Assembly: GCA_037389465.1 (NCBI GenBank)
Contig: JAZARR010000266.1
Span: forward strand, 558,001 to 622,000
From: Baylisascaris procyonis
Taxonomy: Eukaryota; Nematoda; Chromadorea; Rhabditida; Ascarididae
Reading direction: 5' to 3'
Length of the DNA: 64,000 bases
Of the stretch, positions 41,265-53,035 are shown piece by piece; the first letter of the stretch is position 1; each line of letters begins with the position of its first letter. The notes under the pieces were generated by a model. That model was not told the origin of the DNA. It did no database searches and was given only the letters and a program-made list of their open reading frames with translations. The position numbers were made by a program, and so were the translations under genes.

Positions 41265-44200
41265 AGAGCGCTGCGAGCTTCGTTTCTTTCCTCCAATATT
41301 TTTCGTTTGTTTCCTCTTTACTCCTCGCAGTGAAACATTTGGCTCATCTTGTTCACTATTTCCCATCTTTGCCTATTTTTACAATTCGTTATACGCTTTC
41401 CACAGCAACCGGGGGACAGATCTGGTTTTTTTTCTTTCTGCTCTTTTTTGCGGCAAAAAAAGTGTTTACAGTGTGATCTACGTTAAAGTCGACCAAATTT
41501 CTGTTGAAATAGGTTTAACCATCGGGCTCAGTGAATAGCATCAAGGATGTGAATGTGCACCCAATATGAAAGGAAGGCCTGGGTTAAACCGAATCCGGGC
41601 TGCGACAGTATTTGACTGAGATCCTCATCGCGTGGGAAGAAAAATGGTCATTTTTGCAGAGTGAACGCCCAAAACAATTACGATTGGAATATCTGTTTGC
41701 CTCAATTTCTTTGTCGAATGTTCACTTATTATATCCAGGAGCCATAATGCTTCTAAATTCCGCAATCTGTCGCTGGCGAGTAAAAAAAACTGCAGCGGAA
41801 TGAATGTTGAAGTAAACTAAGCTATCGGCTATTTTGTTTCTCAGCATTACTGAGATTTTCCATATCCTATCCCTAAACTTATTCTCCTTTTCATATATCA
41901 GGTCGGCTAGGAAGTTCCATATTTCTCTTGGAAATAGTTCAGCTGTTGCTAAATTGTCACTTTTGTAAGTTCTGTTGACAGTCGTTCGTATTACCGCTAG
42001 AACTTTCTAGCCAGCCGAGAAGTTTGTCGTTTATGTGTTTGCTGATGGTTTTGGATTCCCATTGGGTTCGTTCTCATTTTGGTTGATGCGTTTTTGCGTT
42101 AATTTATTTTCCCTCTTTCTGTGCATTAAAGCGTCAGCGATGGCGGACTGTCGTTGAAATCCGATGCTTGTGTTCTTTTAAATAAAATGTCGAAAAGACA
42201 AGCCTCCTTTCTTTTCAACTCATTTTCATCGAAACCCGTATTTGTTCATGTGAAGATCAGGTTTGAAAGGTCTTTTTCTTCCCTCACGGGCGTTCTTTTC
42301 AACCGTGTTCTTTGATAGAATGATGAAGGAAGAGGCAAGTGTGCTACTGGCACTCAGTAGTGGCACTAACACGATTGCCCTGTGAATTACAACCTCCCAG
42401 CAGTGGTTTTGAGAAATTGTGAACGAGTGGGATCCGAACCAAAACAGCGACGGGTTCTTACATATTGTGTGCTCTGTCGGGCTGAATAGTTAGAGGTATC
42501 CACTCGTCATGTAGAGGCATCTGTTGGTAAGCATGGATGGTAACGTGTTTACAGTGCAGTGTGCGCTTATAGGACTTGGTTTGTCCCTCATTCATCTGTT
42601 TTGTTCTTGATGCGAACCCCTTCCCTAAACAACGTTAGTTTATCTTACAGCATCTGTCATAAAATTCCAGGCAGTAGAGGCTAGATGAAGCCAATTTGAA
42701 AGCTTTTGATGAGCCCTCTTGAGATCCGGGAAGCCCAAATTATCGAAATCCATGTTGTGGAATTTCGTTATAAATGGGATAGTGAGAGGAAGAGTGAAGC
42801 AGGGAGATCAGGTTGCATCTGCATCGAGTTACCGATTTTCAAAAAGCAAGACAAAGGAAGAATGAAACCTCGATTCGCGTTGTCGGAATGTTGTTCCTGG
42901 GAGGCATTCTTGATGCATTCGTTGCTTTATGTTTCTGATTTCTTGCAGTTGAGGTTCCCTCACTTTATCATAAATTAAAAAGTTTCCTTTCGAAGTTCAT
43001 ATCCACACACAACAAGAATGCAGCTGTACGGCGGCTCATTAATAACGTTTGATTTAGAAGTAACAATGATCACTTTTAGGGAATGTCGTATCCGTTGACC
43101 ACCGACCACCACTCGATCTGAGGAAGTTGAATTCCATTGAAAATTGCTCAGCTGTAGATTTGTTGGGTTTCCTGTCGTACTCGAAGAGCACAGCGGGATG
43201 AAGCTTACTCTTGCGTAATGCGTAATAACTGAACCGAAAAAACCACTGATTTATTCAGGATGTTTAAGTAACTTTGCAAACGTGAACCCGCATGAGAGAA
43301 GACGGAATAAACGTTAGAAAAGGAAAGAACTAAATGAGCGCTTCAAAATTGAAGAAAATTATAAAAACGTAGAGGTGAACTTAAACATAACGAATATTGA
43401 TGCCACAAAAACCTAAAACACAAATTTCTGCATCGCATTTTCAAGCAAATACTTGCAAAGGCATTATGCTAAATGCCAGCAAATGGAGGTAGCGCTCAAA
43501 ATTGAAAGTGCAAAAGCACAGTAATGCCACTCGTTCTGAATTCAGAGGAAATCGAAGTGCATTTCAGCACAACTATGCTCCGACATTCACAGTCCGCTTT
43601 CGCAGAGGCACATAATCACCAAAAATCAAGTAAAAGATTAGGCAAAATAATGTTCCACCAAAGTTTTCACGTCGGTACATGGACTGACTTGTCCAGATCA
43701 ATATTAAAAAGCAGATATGGGAAAACAAGCAAAACACAACGGATTGAAATGTCAATGCAACAGAGATCTAGCAAAATTCTTGAAAAAAAAAAAAATCGTT
43801 GACAGAACGACAAGCAAAAATCAGGCGCTTTTCCTTACTCAGTAACGATTGACAACACGGTCCAAACCCTGTCCCATTCCCGTTCTCCTCCTAATCCCTT
43901 ATTCATCTATTGGCTGGCTGAGAATGAACTACAATTCAAGCAAAACCGTTGGCAGCTTTCACTAGTTAGTAAGGAAGTAATAAGTAGTAGAATAATAGTT
44001 GATGTTTGACTACGCACTTGCCATGCTAGTTGATGCCAACAACGTGTTTCGACGAGAAAATGTCAGATCTGATTCACGCTGTGCTCAATATAGCAGCCCC
44101 GATCAAACTGTGATTGCCGTACATCCTATCATTGACCTCTTTTCCTCCTCACCTAATCCCCGATCACTTGAATTGGAAAACCACAAAAAACCACCGTTTA

Positions 44201-44292
44201 TTACACCGAAAAGTTCTACGCATAATGCGTCGAAAGCGATGACGCCCTCACTTCTAGAAACAATGAAAGATAGAAAAAAAGAGTGCGATAGT
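41265..44292. other. PRL 3' flank and intergenic DNA, no further gene seen
   Basis: The first few hundred bases should hold the PRL 3' UTR. The frame at 41612-41803 (starting near MTEILIAWEEKWSFLQ) and those at 42706-42978 and 43524-43802 show no family signature. A candidate short inverted-repeat element is at 41903-42018. Confidence 0.5.
41903..42018. mobile_element. Candidate short inverted-repeat element (MITE-like)
   Basis: TCGGCTAGGAAGTTC at the left end and, reversed, TCGGCTGGCTAGAAAGTTC at the right end form imperfect terminal inverted repeats about 116 bp apart. The end sequence resembles mariner-type termini (GGTCGGCTAGGAAGTTC style), recalled from general knowledge. There is no transposase frame and no clear TA target duplication, so it would be a non-autonomous or decayed copy. 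Confidence 0.45.
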
Positions 44293-47200
44293 TCATGACT
44301 CATCCTTTATTTCGACGTCTTCATTATTGCTATTCTCATCTCCATTCGTCGTGGCGCATTCTTCCTCTTCTTCTAAATAATAAGTTCAAGATCTTGGCCA
44401 CTAATGGCAAAAACATGCCGTTGAGCATAAACAAAAGATTGTCGGGGTCAACCATCATAATGCTGATAAAATCGCTCCGTATAGGAGGCATTCTGGGAGC
44501 GCAAAACTATCATCACTATCATTTCCCCATTCGCAATTTACTATTGTCTCCCCCTTTGGCACAATGATTTCATCTGCAGTGCATTCTAATATGTTGAAAT
44601 TCATCCATGCAGGAAATTGAAATCTCATTGATTTTATCGCATCACAGCATCACATTAACAATGAAAAACAAGGAATAAAAAAGAGAAACCTTTGAGGAAT
44701 CCACTGACATTTGCAAGGATCATACTAAATGCATGAAGGTGATTCTTCCTCTCCATTAACTGCAACAAAATGAATTATAATCTACCGTTTGTTTTACAGC
44801 ACGTTTTCGACGCGCTTTAGAACAACGGCAGAAACGTGTCTGATAAAGTGATAACGTTACAGTTCTCATATGGCTTTGTGAATTTGCTTTGCATATTTAT
44901 GTGCAATTACATGTTTTACTTGTTGATAATTTGCAAAGCTTATCAACAAGTGAGTGGAATGCGAATGCACATATTGTAACAGCTTTCCTTCCACGTTTCC
45001 CCACACGTTTTGTGACCGGATCGGCAAGAGAATCCGGCCTATATAAAATGTATAGAAATTTTCTGGCATCCTTAAAATCTTGTTGAAGTTGGTATGATTT
45101 TATAGAACGAAATGCTGACACCAAAATTCACATCGTGATCTACACTATATAGAATAAACTTCGCAGCTTTAGTCCTCAAAGTCCTCAAATGAAACTGCAA
45201 CGCACAAAGTAGTCGTAGACAAACAGAAGCGCAGATGCGATACTACTATAATACGCTTTACAAATGCAAATCTACAAAAACATAAAAAAGGGGATGACGA
45301 ATTGCGTCCCGAAGATTGATGGCACAATATAATCGACTTTAACCGCCTCTCACCGATTTAAAAGCATTGTGCAAATCATGCAATAGCTGTCGGTGTTCGT
45401 TTTATTCGAATGTATGCCCATCTGCCCCCTTTGCATTTTCAACTAGCATTCAATTTGCTCGCGATTGTTTTTAATCGCCTTGTCAATCGAATTTACGTAT
45501 CCAACAACAAGGCTCCATACAGTCACCAATAATTTCATCACTTTGCCAATAAACAAGGTTGCAGATTTAATAAAATGCCCACAAGCCGTTCATGTGATCG
45601 CTCATCGTTTCTGAAAGTCCCCACCACTAAACGTACAAATCCATGCATATCACGCACCCGGCTGTTCTTAATCAATGCAAATGTACAAAAAACGACCATA
45701 GTCCAGGTCAAGACTCGTCTAGAAAAGAAATTATTCATGAAAAAGATTAACATTAAATAAAGAAATATAGATGTTTACTAAATTGATATGCGAGTTAGTA
45801 AATAAAATTCGAGACTTGAAGGTACCATCGAAACACACCGATGTGAAGATGGATAATCATTTGCTACTTTTATGACCTATTCTAACGCCACCTATCAGTG
45901 AACGTTATGCTTCGTTACACCTTATTCGTCCAAGTTGCTTCACTTTTACAAAAGTTACAAAAACTGTCTTGTGATCAACAGTAATAGAAGCTCGAGGGTT
46001 GCTCGTCTTGGATCTAAAACCCCTTAGAAACATATCAAGATCATCCTGCTCATTTCATGCAATTAAAATGTAACAGAAAGCCATGAAATACTTACCATTT
46101 GATTCGTTAACCTCACAACAGATATTGAGAAAAAGACTGCTGGTTCAGCTACCGTATCAAAAACTCGAGCAGTGATTAGATTAACTAAATTTATTTATCT
46201 CAATGTCGTTTTTTTTTCACTCCCACTTTTTCTCTATGAGCGATAAACTTATACTGATTTACAACTTATAATAGATTTTAGTGAAGAAATTTTTAAAACG
46301 AAAGGAATCACCTTTGCTTCAAGTTTTCGTTGCCTTTCATGCTGTTCTTCGAGTTCTTTTTTCACGGCTTCCAGCTTCCTGCAAACGAAATTTCAAACGC
46401 ACCTCATTTTATTTGAGCCTCTGCAAAGTGCTACAAATTTCTGTGCACATTCAAGTAATTCTTTTTTTCCAATTTCACGAGTTGAAGTGAAATATGGTAG
46501 TAGAGATCATTCTGCGATGTACACAACGGAATTTTGTCGCTCATTCTTCAGTAATTATCGCTGACACAACGCATGAAATTATATAAAAATGAGCTGATCA
46601 TATTGCATTTCACAGATGAAAATCTGCATTACAGTGATAAAAACATCCCTTCGTTCAAAAACGTGATCAAATTCTTTTGGAAGGGATAGGGAAGGGGCGT
46701 GGGAGTGGAATGGAAGGAGAGCGGAAAGAGGAAAGAGGCCGGCTAAGGTTGGTGCTGCTTGACTAATTCTAAAGTATCTTTCTTCTGCTGTTTGGATTCT
46801 CTCCTCTCTGCATACTCCAAAAATTGCGAAGAATGGCGCCTGCCCTTCTCCACTCTGGCTACTCCCTCATAGCATGACGAAAGCACTTTGTATCCTGAAA
46901 TGACGCTGGGGATTATATCCTAGTCACAACATTTTCATACATTTGTCCATCTTGCCATCCTCCCCCTCCCTTAAGTGCTCTCAAGGGGGAAAGCAAAATG
47001 AGAGAAAGGACACTGGGATAGAGGAGGATAGAGTAGCATAGTAACAAGGAAAACCCAACTATATCACAACGTTATTCCAATGAAATCACTAAGAAGGCAT
47101 ACATGTTTGTTTCCTGCCGTGATGGGTACTGTTGTATGACATTAGCAAGCGCTTCATATTCTTCCTTGTTCCTTCGTACAGCCTTTGCCGCCTCTAACTC

Positions 47201-49720
47201 TTTCTTCGCAAGCTGCATCCTCTCATGTGCTCGTACTATTTCCGCATCTGCAAAAGTATTACCGTTAAAACCACCATAACTATCATACTCTCGTCCATAA
47301 GGAGAATCATTCCAATCTATAAACTTTCATGTTCGAGCACTACTGCTTGAGATACCGGAAATTACCGAGGTGATTGTTAACGTCAGAAAATTTCAACATT
47401 GCTTTGCTCGTAACACCCGGGCATTGGGGCTTCCCGAGTCCAAAAGAATTTTGCATATTACTCGTTGCAAAATTCTACGTTTAGCTATCATATTCGTGAA
47501 TGTTATGCAGTTTTCGGAATTTTGAAATGTTGCATTGTACAGATTATTACAGACATTCCCCTAAATTGATTCAAATATAAATCAACGGAACAAATAGAAA
47601 ACAGAGCATAAGTAACCGATAGTACAGCAAAGGAATGGGGTTGATTTTGGCCGTGATAGAGCAAATGAGCTGAGAGGGTGGCTAGCATAGATATAACCCT
47701 TTCTAGTTAGCAAGTCACAATGAGTTAAGATGTGAATTAAAGGTTTCATATCTGCGTCATACTGCGTTACTCTGTCACTGACGACCAACGGCACCACCCG
47801 ATCTAGTAAAATTTTAGTAAGTGATTTCTTTATTTCTGCATATGTTATTTTTTTGGCCAGATGGCAGCAAATAACCAGTTGAGTTGGGTAACAGGTAGTG
47901 ACAGACCAGTTATACTGACAGAAATCTACCGATGCGGCAGCCGCCAACCATTGGAAAAACTAGCAGTCGAACAACAATCGGTTACTTAGGGTAAGGAGTC
48001 AAGACTCGCCAGCTGATAACTGGGCACTACTTCGCCGGCCACGAACTATTCAAACGTGCCCTCGTAAACGAGCACCAGGCTAAGTGATGTAAGCTATTCT
48101 CACCGTCGTAGTCTCACCACTATAGTTTATTTAGTTGGCGAAGTTAAGATACTAAATGGAAAGGTAAATTTTGGCTGTGATAGACGAAATGGGCCGTGGG
48201 AGCGGGTGGCAGAGATATGACGCTCAGGAACTGAAACACATTCGCTTAAATACGCACAACCATAGGTGGGGAATTTCGAATATTTCAAGAGATACTATTT
48301 TCAGCGTCAATATTTTCCAAATATCTGTTGCTAAAGCTTACAATCATGTCCCATGACTCAGAAGCGATGGAAGTAAACCGAGTTAAATTTCCCTCTTTGT
48401 CAAAAACAGTACATTCAAAATTATAGCTCTCGAAAATATCCACTGCCAAGGTGGTGCAATACTATGGTATCGGTATCTGATCATAATACTAGCAACATCA
48501 CTTTACGAGCAGATATGGTAACAACCACTACAACGTATTTGCAACCGCCTCCTTTATATTCGAGCCATTTTCCTCCTATTCAATAGCTACTACAATATAG
48601 ATATACCCATTCCCAAGCAGAATGCAAAAAAATTGGTGCTAAAAATAAAACAATAAAACTAAGTTCAACACATTAAGTGCTCGAAACGCAACGTAGATCA
48701 GCGATTGAATGTGCTTACTGCGAGTGTAAGTTATAAAATAAGAGCAATATTTTCAATAGACGCAGCTTAGGATTGCTTCCCCTCGAAAACTATAGTTGAC
48801 CTTTGATCGATTTTAGTGATTTCATTATCTTTTTCTCACCAATTTGATGTGCCATTTGCTTATATTTGTTAATCTGATATTCATTCGTTGTAGCGATTAG
48901 CGATTGTTTGTGCATCGACGTCTTCGCTGCATCCAGAAGTTGCGTTATACGTGGCATATAACTGGAAATAATTACTACACTCTCTTTAAATAAAATAAAA
49001 TAATGGTGAACACTAATGATACCGCATTGTTGGGCTACTGAGAAAAGGGTTAGTGAGACAACGATATATGGGAGTAAGGGATCGCGCCTATTCATAGTAA
49101 ATGCACCAGAGATATCAAATACTTGCACAGTGATTGTTTATTCCCTCACTTCCTTTCTACCATAATCAATGGCGCTTCTTTCGAATCGACGACCGTATAG
49201 GAAGGATAACCCTTATATAAAGGATCAACGAAAATGCCCATCAAATCTAACAAATGTCTGAATAAAAGATTTTTTAAAAAACATTAAAAGGGGGGAAGAA
49301 TATATTTGGCCCTCTCAGGTGAAGTGGCATCTTGCTGCATAAGTTGAAGATTTAGGCGCATGCAAATGCATCCCCAGCCCATATGTGGATGAGATCATGC
49401 CGATCGCATCCGTCACGCATACTAAGTGATTTCACAGGATCAAATGGGCATCGGCAAGTATCAGAAAGATGTCATCATTGAAACCAAGTTTGATCTAGTA
49501 ATGCACAAAATTTTTCAACGATAAACGAATTAAACAAAGAGCACACTAATCTCTCAAACAAAAAAAATATAAAAAAGGTTGCAGAATTCGCCAACCTTCG
49601 AGCATTCTCTGGATCTTTTGTCAACTTCATTATGAGTGATGCAAGTGTTGCGAACCTTCTATCATCACCTGCCCCATCGCCATCGGCAACCAACTTACGA
49701 ATTATGCACTCCTCGTTCAT
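44293..49720 (-). CDS. thoc-7: THO complex subunit 7 (THOC7), 3' end unresolved
   Basis: Subunit of the THO/TREX complex, which couples transcription to mRNA export in the nucleus. Four exons join in phase: 49720-49596, 48961-48840, 47247-47103 and 46378-46312. They encode MNEECIIRKLVADGDGAGDD-RRF (the family's N-terminal signature), a helical stretch (QLLDAAKTSMHKQSL), the conserved coiled-coil core AKAVRRNKEEYEALANVIQQ-YPSRQETN, and KLEAVKKELEEQHERQ. The start codon was chosen because it matches the family N-terminus and has TGCTTAG five bases upstream, a likely trans-splice acceptor. After the fourth exon, 46148-46113 would add LNQQSFSQYLL and a TGA in phase. Alternatively a strong GTAAGT donor at 46095 leads in phase to an acidic last exon, 44372-44293 (ECATTNGDENSNNEDVEIKD-ES), which suits the family's acidic tail but needs a micro-exon I could not find. 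Confidence 0.88.
47582..47947 (-). CDS. Open frame inside THOC7 intron 2, unrecognised
   Basis: A 121-codon frame on the same strand as THOC7, lying wholly in the intron between 47248 and 48839. The segment KKITYAEIKKSLTKILLDRV-VPLVVSDRVTQYDAD looks protein-like and helical. It ends in a Phe/Leu-rich stretch. I recognise no family with confidence. Part of its sequence is present in a second diverged copy at about 48168-48222, which favours a mobile-element remnant over a nested host gene. Confidence 0.25.
   Translation of the reverse strand: MAAAASVDFCQYNWSVTTCYPTQLVICCHLAKKITYAEIKKSLTKILLDRVVPLVVSDRVTQYDADMKPLIHILTHCDLLTRKGYIYASHPLSSFALSRPKSTPFLCCTIGYLCSVFYLFR
47643..48222. repeat. Diverged ~55-bp duplicated segment inside the THOC7 intron
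   Basis: The stretch TTTTGGCCGTGATAGAGCAA at about 47643 recurs as TTTTGGCTGTGATAGACGAA at about 48168. The similarity extends over roughly 55 bases with short indels (GGTGGC and AGATAT remain in both). Copies are in direct orientation, about 525 bases apart. Confidence 0.65.
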
Positions 49721-49732
49721 TGTATCTAAGCA
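49721..49732 (-). promoter_or_regulatory. Candidate trans-splice acceptor of THOC7
   Basis: On the minus strand ATGCTTAG precedes ATACA and the start codon. An acceptor so close to the ATG, without a visible upstream exon, is what spliced-leader trans-splicing leaves in nematodes. An ordinary upstream exon cannot be excluded. Confidence 0.4.
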
Positions 49733-51611
49733 TTTGCACATGTAAGCATAAACGATCTATCGTCCGTTAAAATTACAGCCATAATAGGCTCAACATGAAG
49801 AAATACATATAAAAACTCCACCAGTGCAGTAAAAACTGCGGGTTCCCTTCCCCCATAGTCATGACAAGGTGACACAAGGTAATGCTGTAGCATACGCCCG
49901 ACCATGTAAGAACCAATTCCCACCCTCATCCCTCCTTTCCTCTTAACGCGAAACACTTCGAAATAATACCACTGGATTTTTCAACTCGAAAGATTCAAAC
50001 GGTAATAACAAATAAAGCTGGCTACTCAAGTTATATATCAACCAAAAACATTTCCCATCAAACAGAAAACATTTATGAAGCGGTAAAAACACCACAAAAG
50101 ATTATTCAGAACCGTTTTAACCGTTTATACGATATTTCTGAACTGCCCTAAGTAGAACTGACAGGATGCGTTTTCCATCTAGAAGCGATCACAGCACAAC
50201 TGACCTTCGCAATCCTCTCTCCTTCCCCACCCACCTATCAAACCTTCCACTTCCTATAATCCAAAATGAAACTACAAAAGCGCTAATCTCAGGATTTGTA
50301 AATGCAATGGGATGGCAAGCCGATACCGGAAAGAACTGGGAATTTTACGTATAAGCAAAGAAAGGAAGTGGAAACTTTTGACAGTCGCCTACAAACGGAA
50401 ATTATGGGTGCGTTTTGAAGACAAATAATCTGAAATGAAAATTTTTTTTCGTCTTCCAGTCACTTTTCGCCACTGAAGAATATTTCAAAAGAAAAATCAA
50501 CAATGCAAATTCGGCAACCTCTAGAGACCTACCGATTTGCGGTTCCAAATTTTTTATAATTTCGCAGTGAAAAGTTCACAACCGATAAATTGGGAGAGGG
50601 TGATGCACGAGATCCCTCTGCACGTCTCATCAAACCTACCAAAGTGAAGCAAGTTCTATCAAAGAAGCCAACGAGCCTCTCTACTTACCTTCGGTACGAT
50701 GGGGCAATATCCCATTTCATAAGTCCTTCACATTCAAAAAAAAGGTGAAAATGAAAACACCACTGAATATATTCGAAGTAAAAAGGGGCTTATTGAATAT
50801 ATGCCCTAAAGTTCATACAGCTAACTGAGCGAAGTGTTTTCATTAGCCGAAATTAAGTGTTTTTTCACTAGTGAATTGTCGAGCACTGAACGAGCAATGC
50901 TCATTGAATATGCGACTGTGAGTACATCGTAGACAAGTTTTGGATGTTAAGGCTCGCATTCGCAGATAATATGGTGATATCCCCGTATTTCTTTTAAATG
51001 CCGACACTGATATCATTAACAAATCAGCTTGAGATATCTTCTCCATTTGAGGCCATAGCAATTGACATGTCTCAAATGCACGGGAAAATATCGACGGTAC
51101 GATTACCCAGTCGGTGACAGGAAGGATAGAGGATGATATTTTAAACTGGCCATAATCACGGAACCAGGCATGATAAAAAGGAAGTAAATACATTTCCGAG
51201 CGTTGCAGAGTAATTCCAATCGAATTCTCTCATTTTTAATAAAAATTCTAAAAATCAATTTCGGCGCCGCCGGAATCATTGCAACACAAAGCTTCGGGGT
51301 CAGAACCCCCTACAACTTACCTAGAATGACTACTCAACGAGCTGAACACTAACACCAACTTTATTTCTCTCCATTTATATGTTCTAGCCTCTCAAGTACC
51401 ACATGCAATCGTGAAGCTTGGGAAGTCTTCAAGGACAGAACCAGTCATCAAGCAAGATATATCGGTTACGGAAAATAACTGGTGAAGTGAATGAATTCGC
51501 ATTAATAAACTCAACGTTTTATCTGCATTTTTGACAACAAAGACGCACACAAAAACAACAGCCAACAACTTCCGATACGATCATGTCGATCCAAGTGCAC
51601 TACCCATCCGA
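49721..51611. other. Intergenic between THOC7 and eL29
   Basis: Both neighbours are on the minus strand. The spacing is about 1.9 kb, too long for a tight nematode operon. A 116-codon minus-strand frame at 50843-51193 (starting MYLLPFYHAWFRDYGQFKIS) has no known motif and no strong splice sites. Confidence 0.5.
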
Positions 51612-52988
51612 TCACGCATTTGATTCGTCCTTCTTCTGCTGATGATGCCGCTTGTTGTGCTTTTTGGCGAACCTCAAATTGCGAAGGAATTTCTTATCGA
51701 CACCCTTCATCGACATGAATCGATGCTTCTTTGGCCTTTTGATTCCATTACGGTGGTTCTTTCTATCTAGAAACAAATAACCTAACCATATCAACAATGG
51801 TGAAAAACTCTGAAATTATTATGCACTATTATCAGTTCCCTTACGTTATGTTGCAGCAATCAGATCAGCGAACTGCCGTTCGACCTCGACATGAAACAGA
51901 AGAAAGGGGATGGAAGGGGAGGATTGAAAGATAAGAAAGGAAAGGACCGAAGCGGTCATGGCTCACAAAGCGGGATCATCCAGTTGCAAAAAAAAAAACA
52001 ATTTGAAGGGTTCGCGGGATGCTTTCATCATCCGAAGCGCAATCAAAAACATCCACACTGTGAAATTCAGTGTGATAGACATTCTCGTTTTCCCTCACTA
52101 AAATAGGGGATATAGAAAAAGACAGTGGCAATTACACAGCTTATCCAGTATCACAGAAAGAGATGACTTGAAGATCTAGAGAGGGACCCGAATTGATCTT
52201 TAATACCCGTCAAGTGATGATGATACCTTTCGACAAGAACAACGAGATGTTGTTTCAAAGAACTTTATTAGCAACCCAAAAGAACAGAAACAGCAAGGAA
52301 GTTAGAGGGAATAGAGATTATGGTGGGGATTGCCCGGCTCTATAAGCGTAAGCACCTTCCAGCGTTGGTACATAGCTATAGCATTATGCATGAAACATTG
52401 AAACCTAAACAATCCCGTTAAATGAGTGAACAAAAAGTTAAACAATGCACATCGTCTAGCACAACATCAGGCTTCACATTGAGACTTCACATATGCAAAC
52501 AGCAAAACAAAATGTCTCCAATGAAGGCAATTTAGAGCACAAAAATGTGCTAATCAAACTTAATTCAGTGGCCTAGTGTCCCACTGTATAACAGGTAGTG
52601 AAACATGCAATAACTGGTTTAATTCCGAAAAAATTTACAAAATTTCACTTCCGCTCCCACGTTCAACGTGGGGCAAGTATCGATACCATCGTAAATTCAA
52701 ATATTTCGGTGCAAAATACTTTTCAACAAATTAAACGATCACCATTTTTACTCATGCTTCATGTTTCAATGTATCGGCTCCTCGAAGCATTCAAACAGTA
52801 CCCTAAAACTTATCCGCACTGCAACTTTCCCCTTCATCCCTTAATAATTGCGTTTTTTTGTGGAAAATTAAAGTAAAATGCACTCATAACAAATCAAATC
52901 AAAACAATACAAAAATAAATAGGTTCAGAATTGAATGTGAAAGCAACTTACTCTGATTATGACTTGTATGATTCTTCGACTTCGCCAT
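51612..52988 (-). CDS. rpl-29: 60S ribosomal protein eL29 (RPL29)
   Basis: Complete two-exon gene for a 63-residue, very basic protein of the large ribosomal subunit. Exon 1, 52988-52952, encodes [12 protein letters not shown]; exon 2, 51766-51612, continues [38 protein letters not shown] and a short tail. The start and the [12 protein letters not shown] block are hallmarks of this family, and the length fits animal eL29. The exons join with one base plus two (Asn13), with a GTAAG donor and a TTTCTAG acceptor. An acceptor-like TGTTACAG lies about 35 bases upstream of the start codon, consistent with spliced-leader addition. The intron is 1,185 bases, unusual for such a small gene; ribosomal-protein introns often carry snoRNAs, but I could not identify one. 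Confidence 0.96.
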
Positions 52989-53020
52989 CACTCAACAGAG
53001 GTGATTGAGTAAGAGTACAC

Positions 53021-53035
53021 CTGTAACATGAATAG
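53021..53035 (-). promoter_or_regulatory. Candidate trans-splice acceptor of eL29
   Basis: On the minus strand CATGTTACAG ends about 35 bases upstream of the eL29 start codon. It fits a spliced-leader acceptor or the end of a leader intron. Confidence 0.35.
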
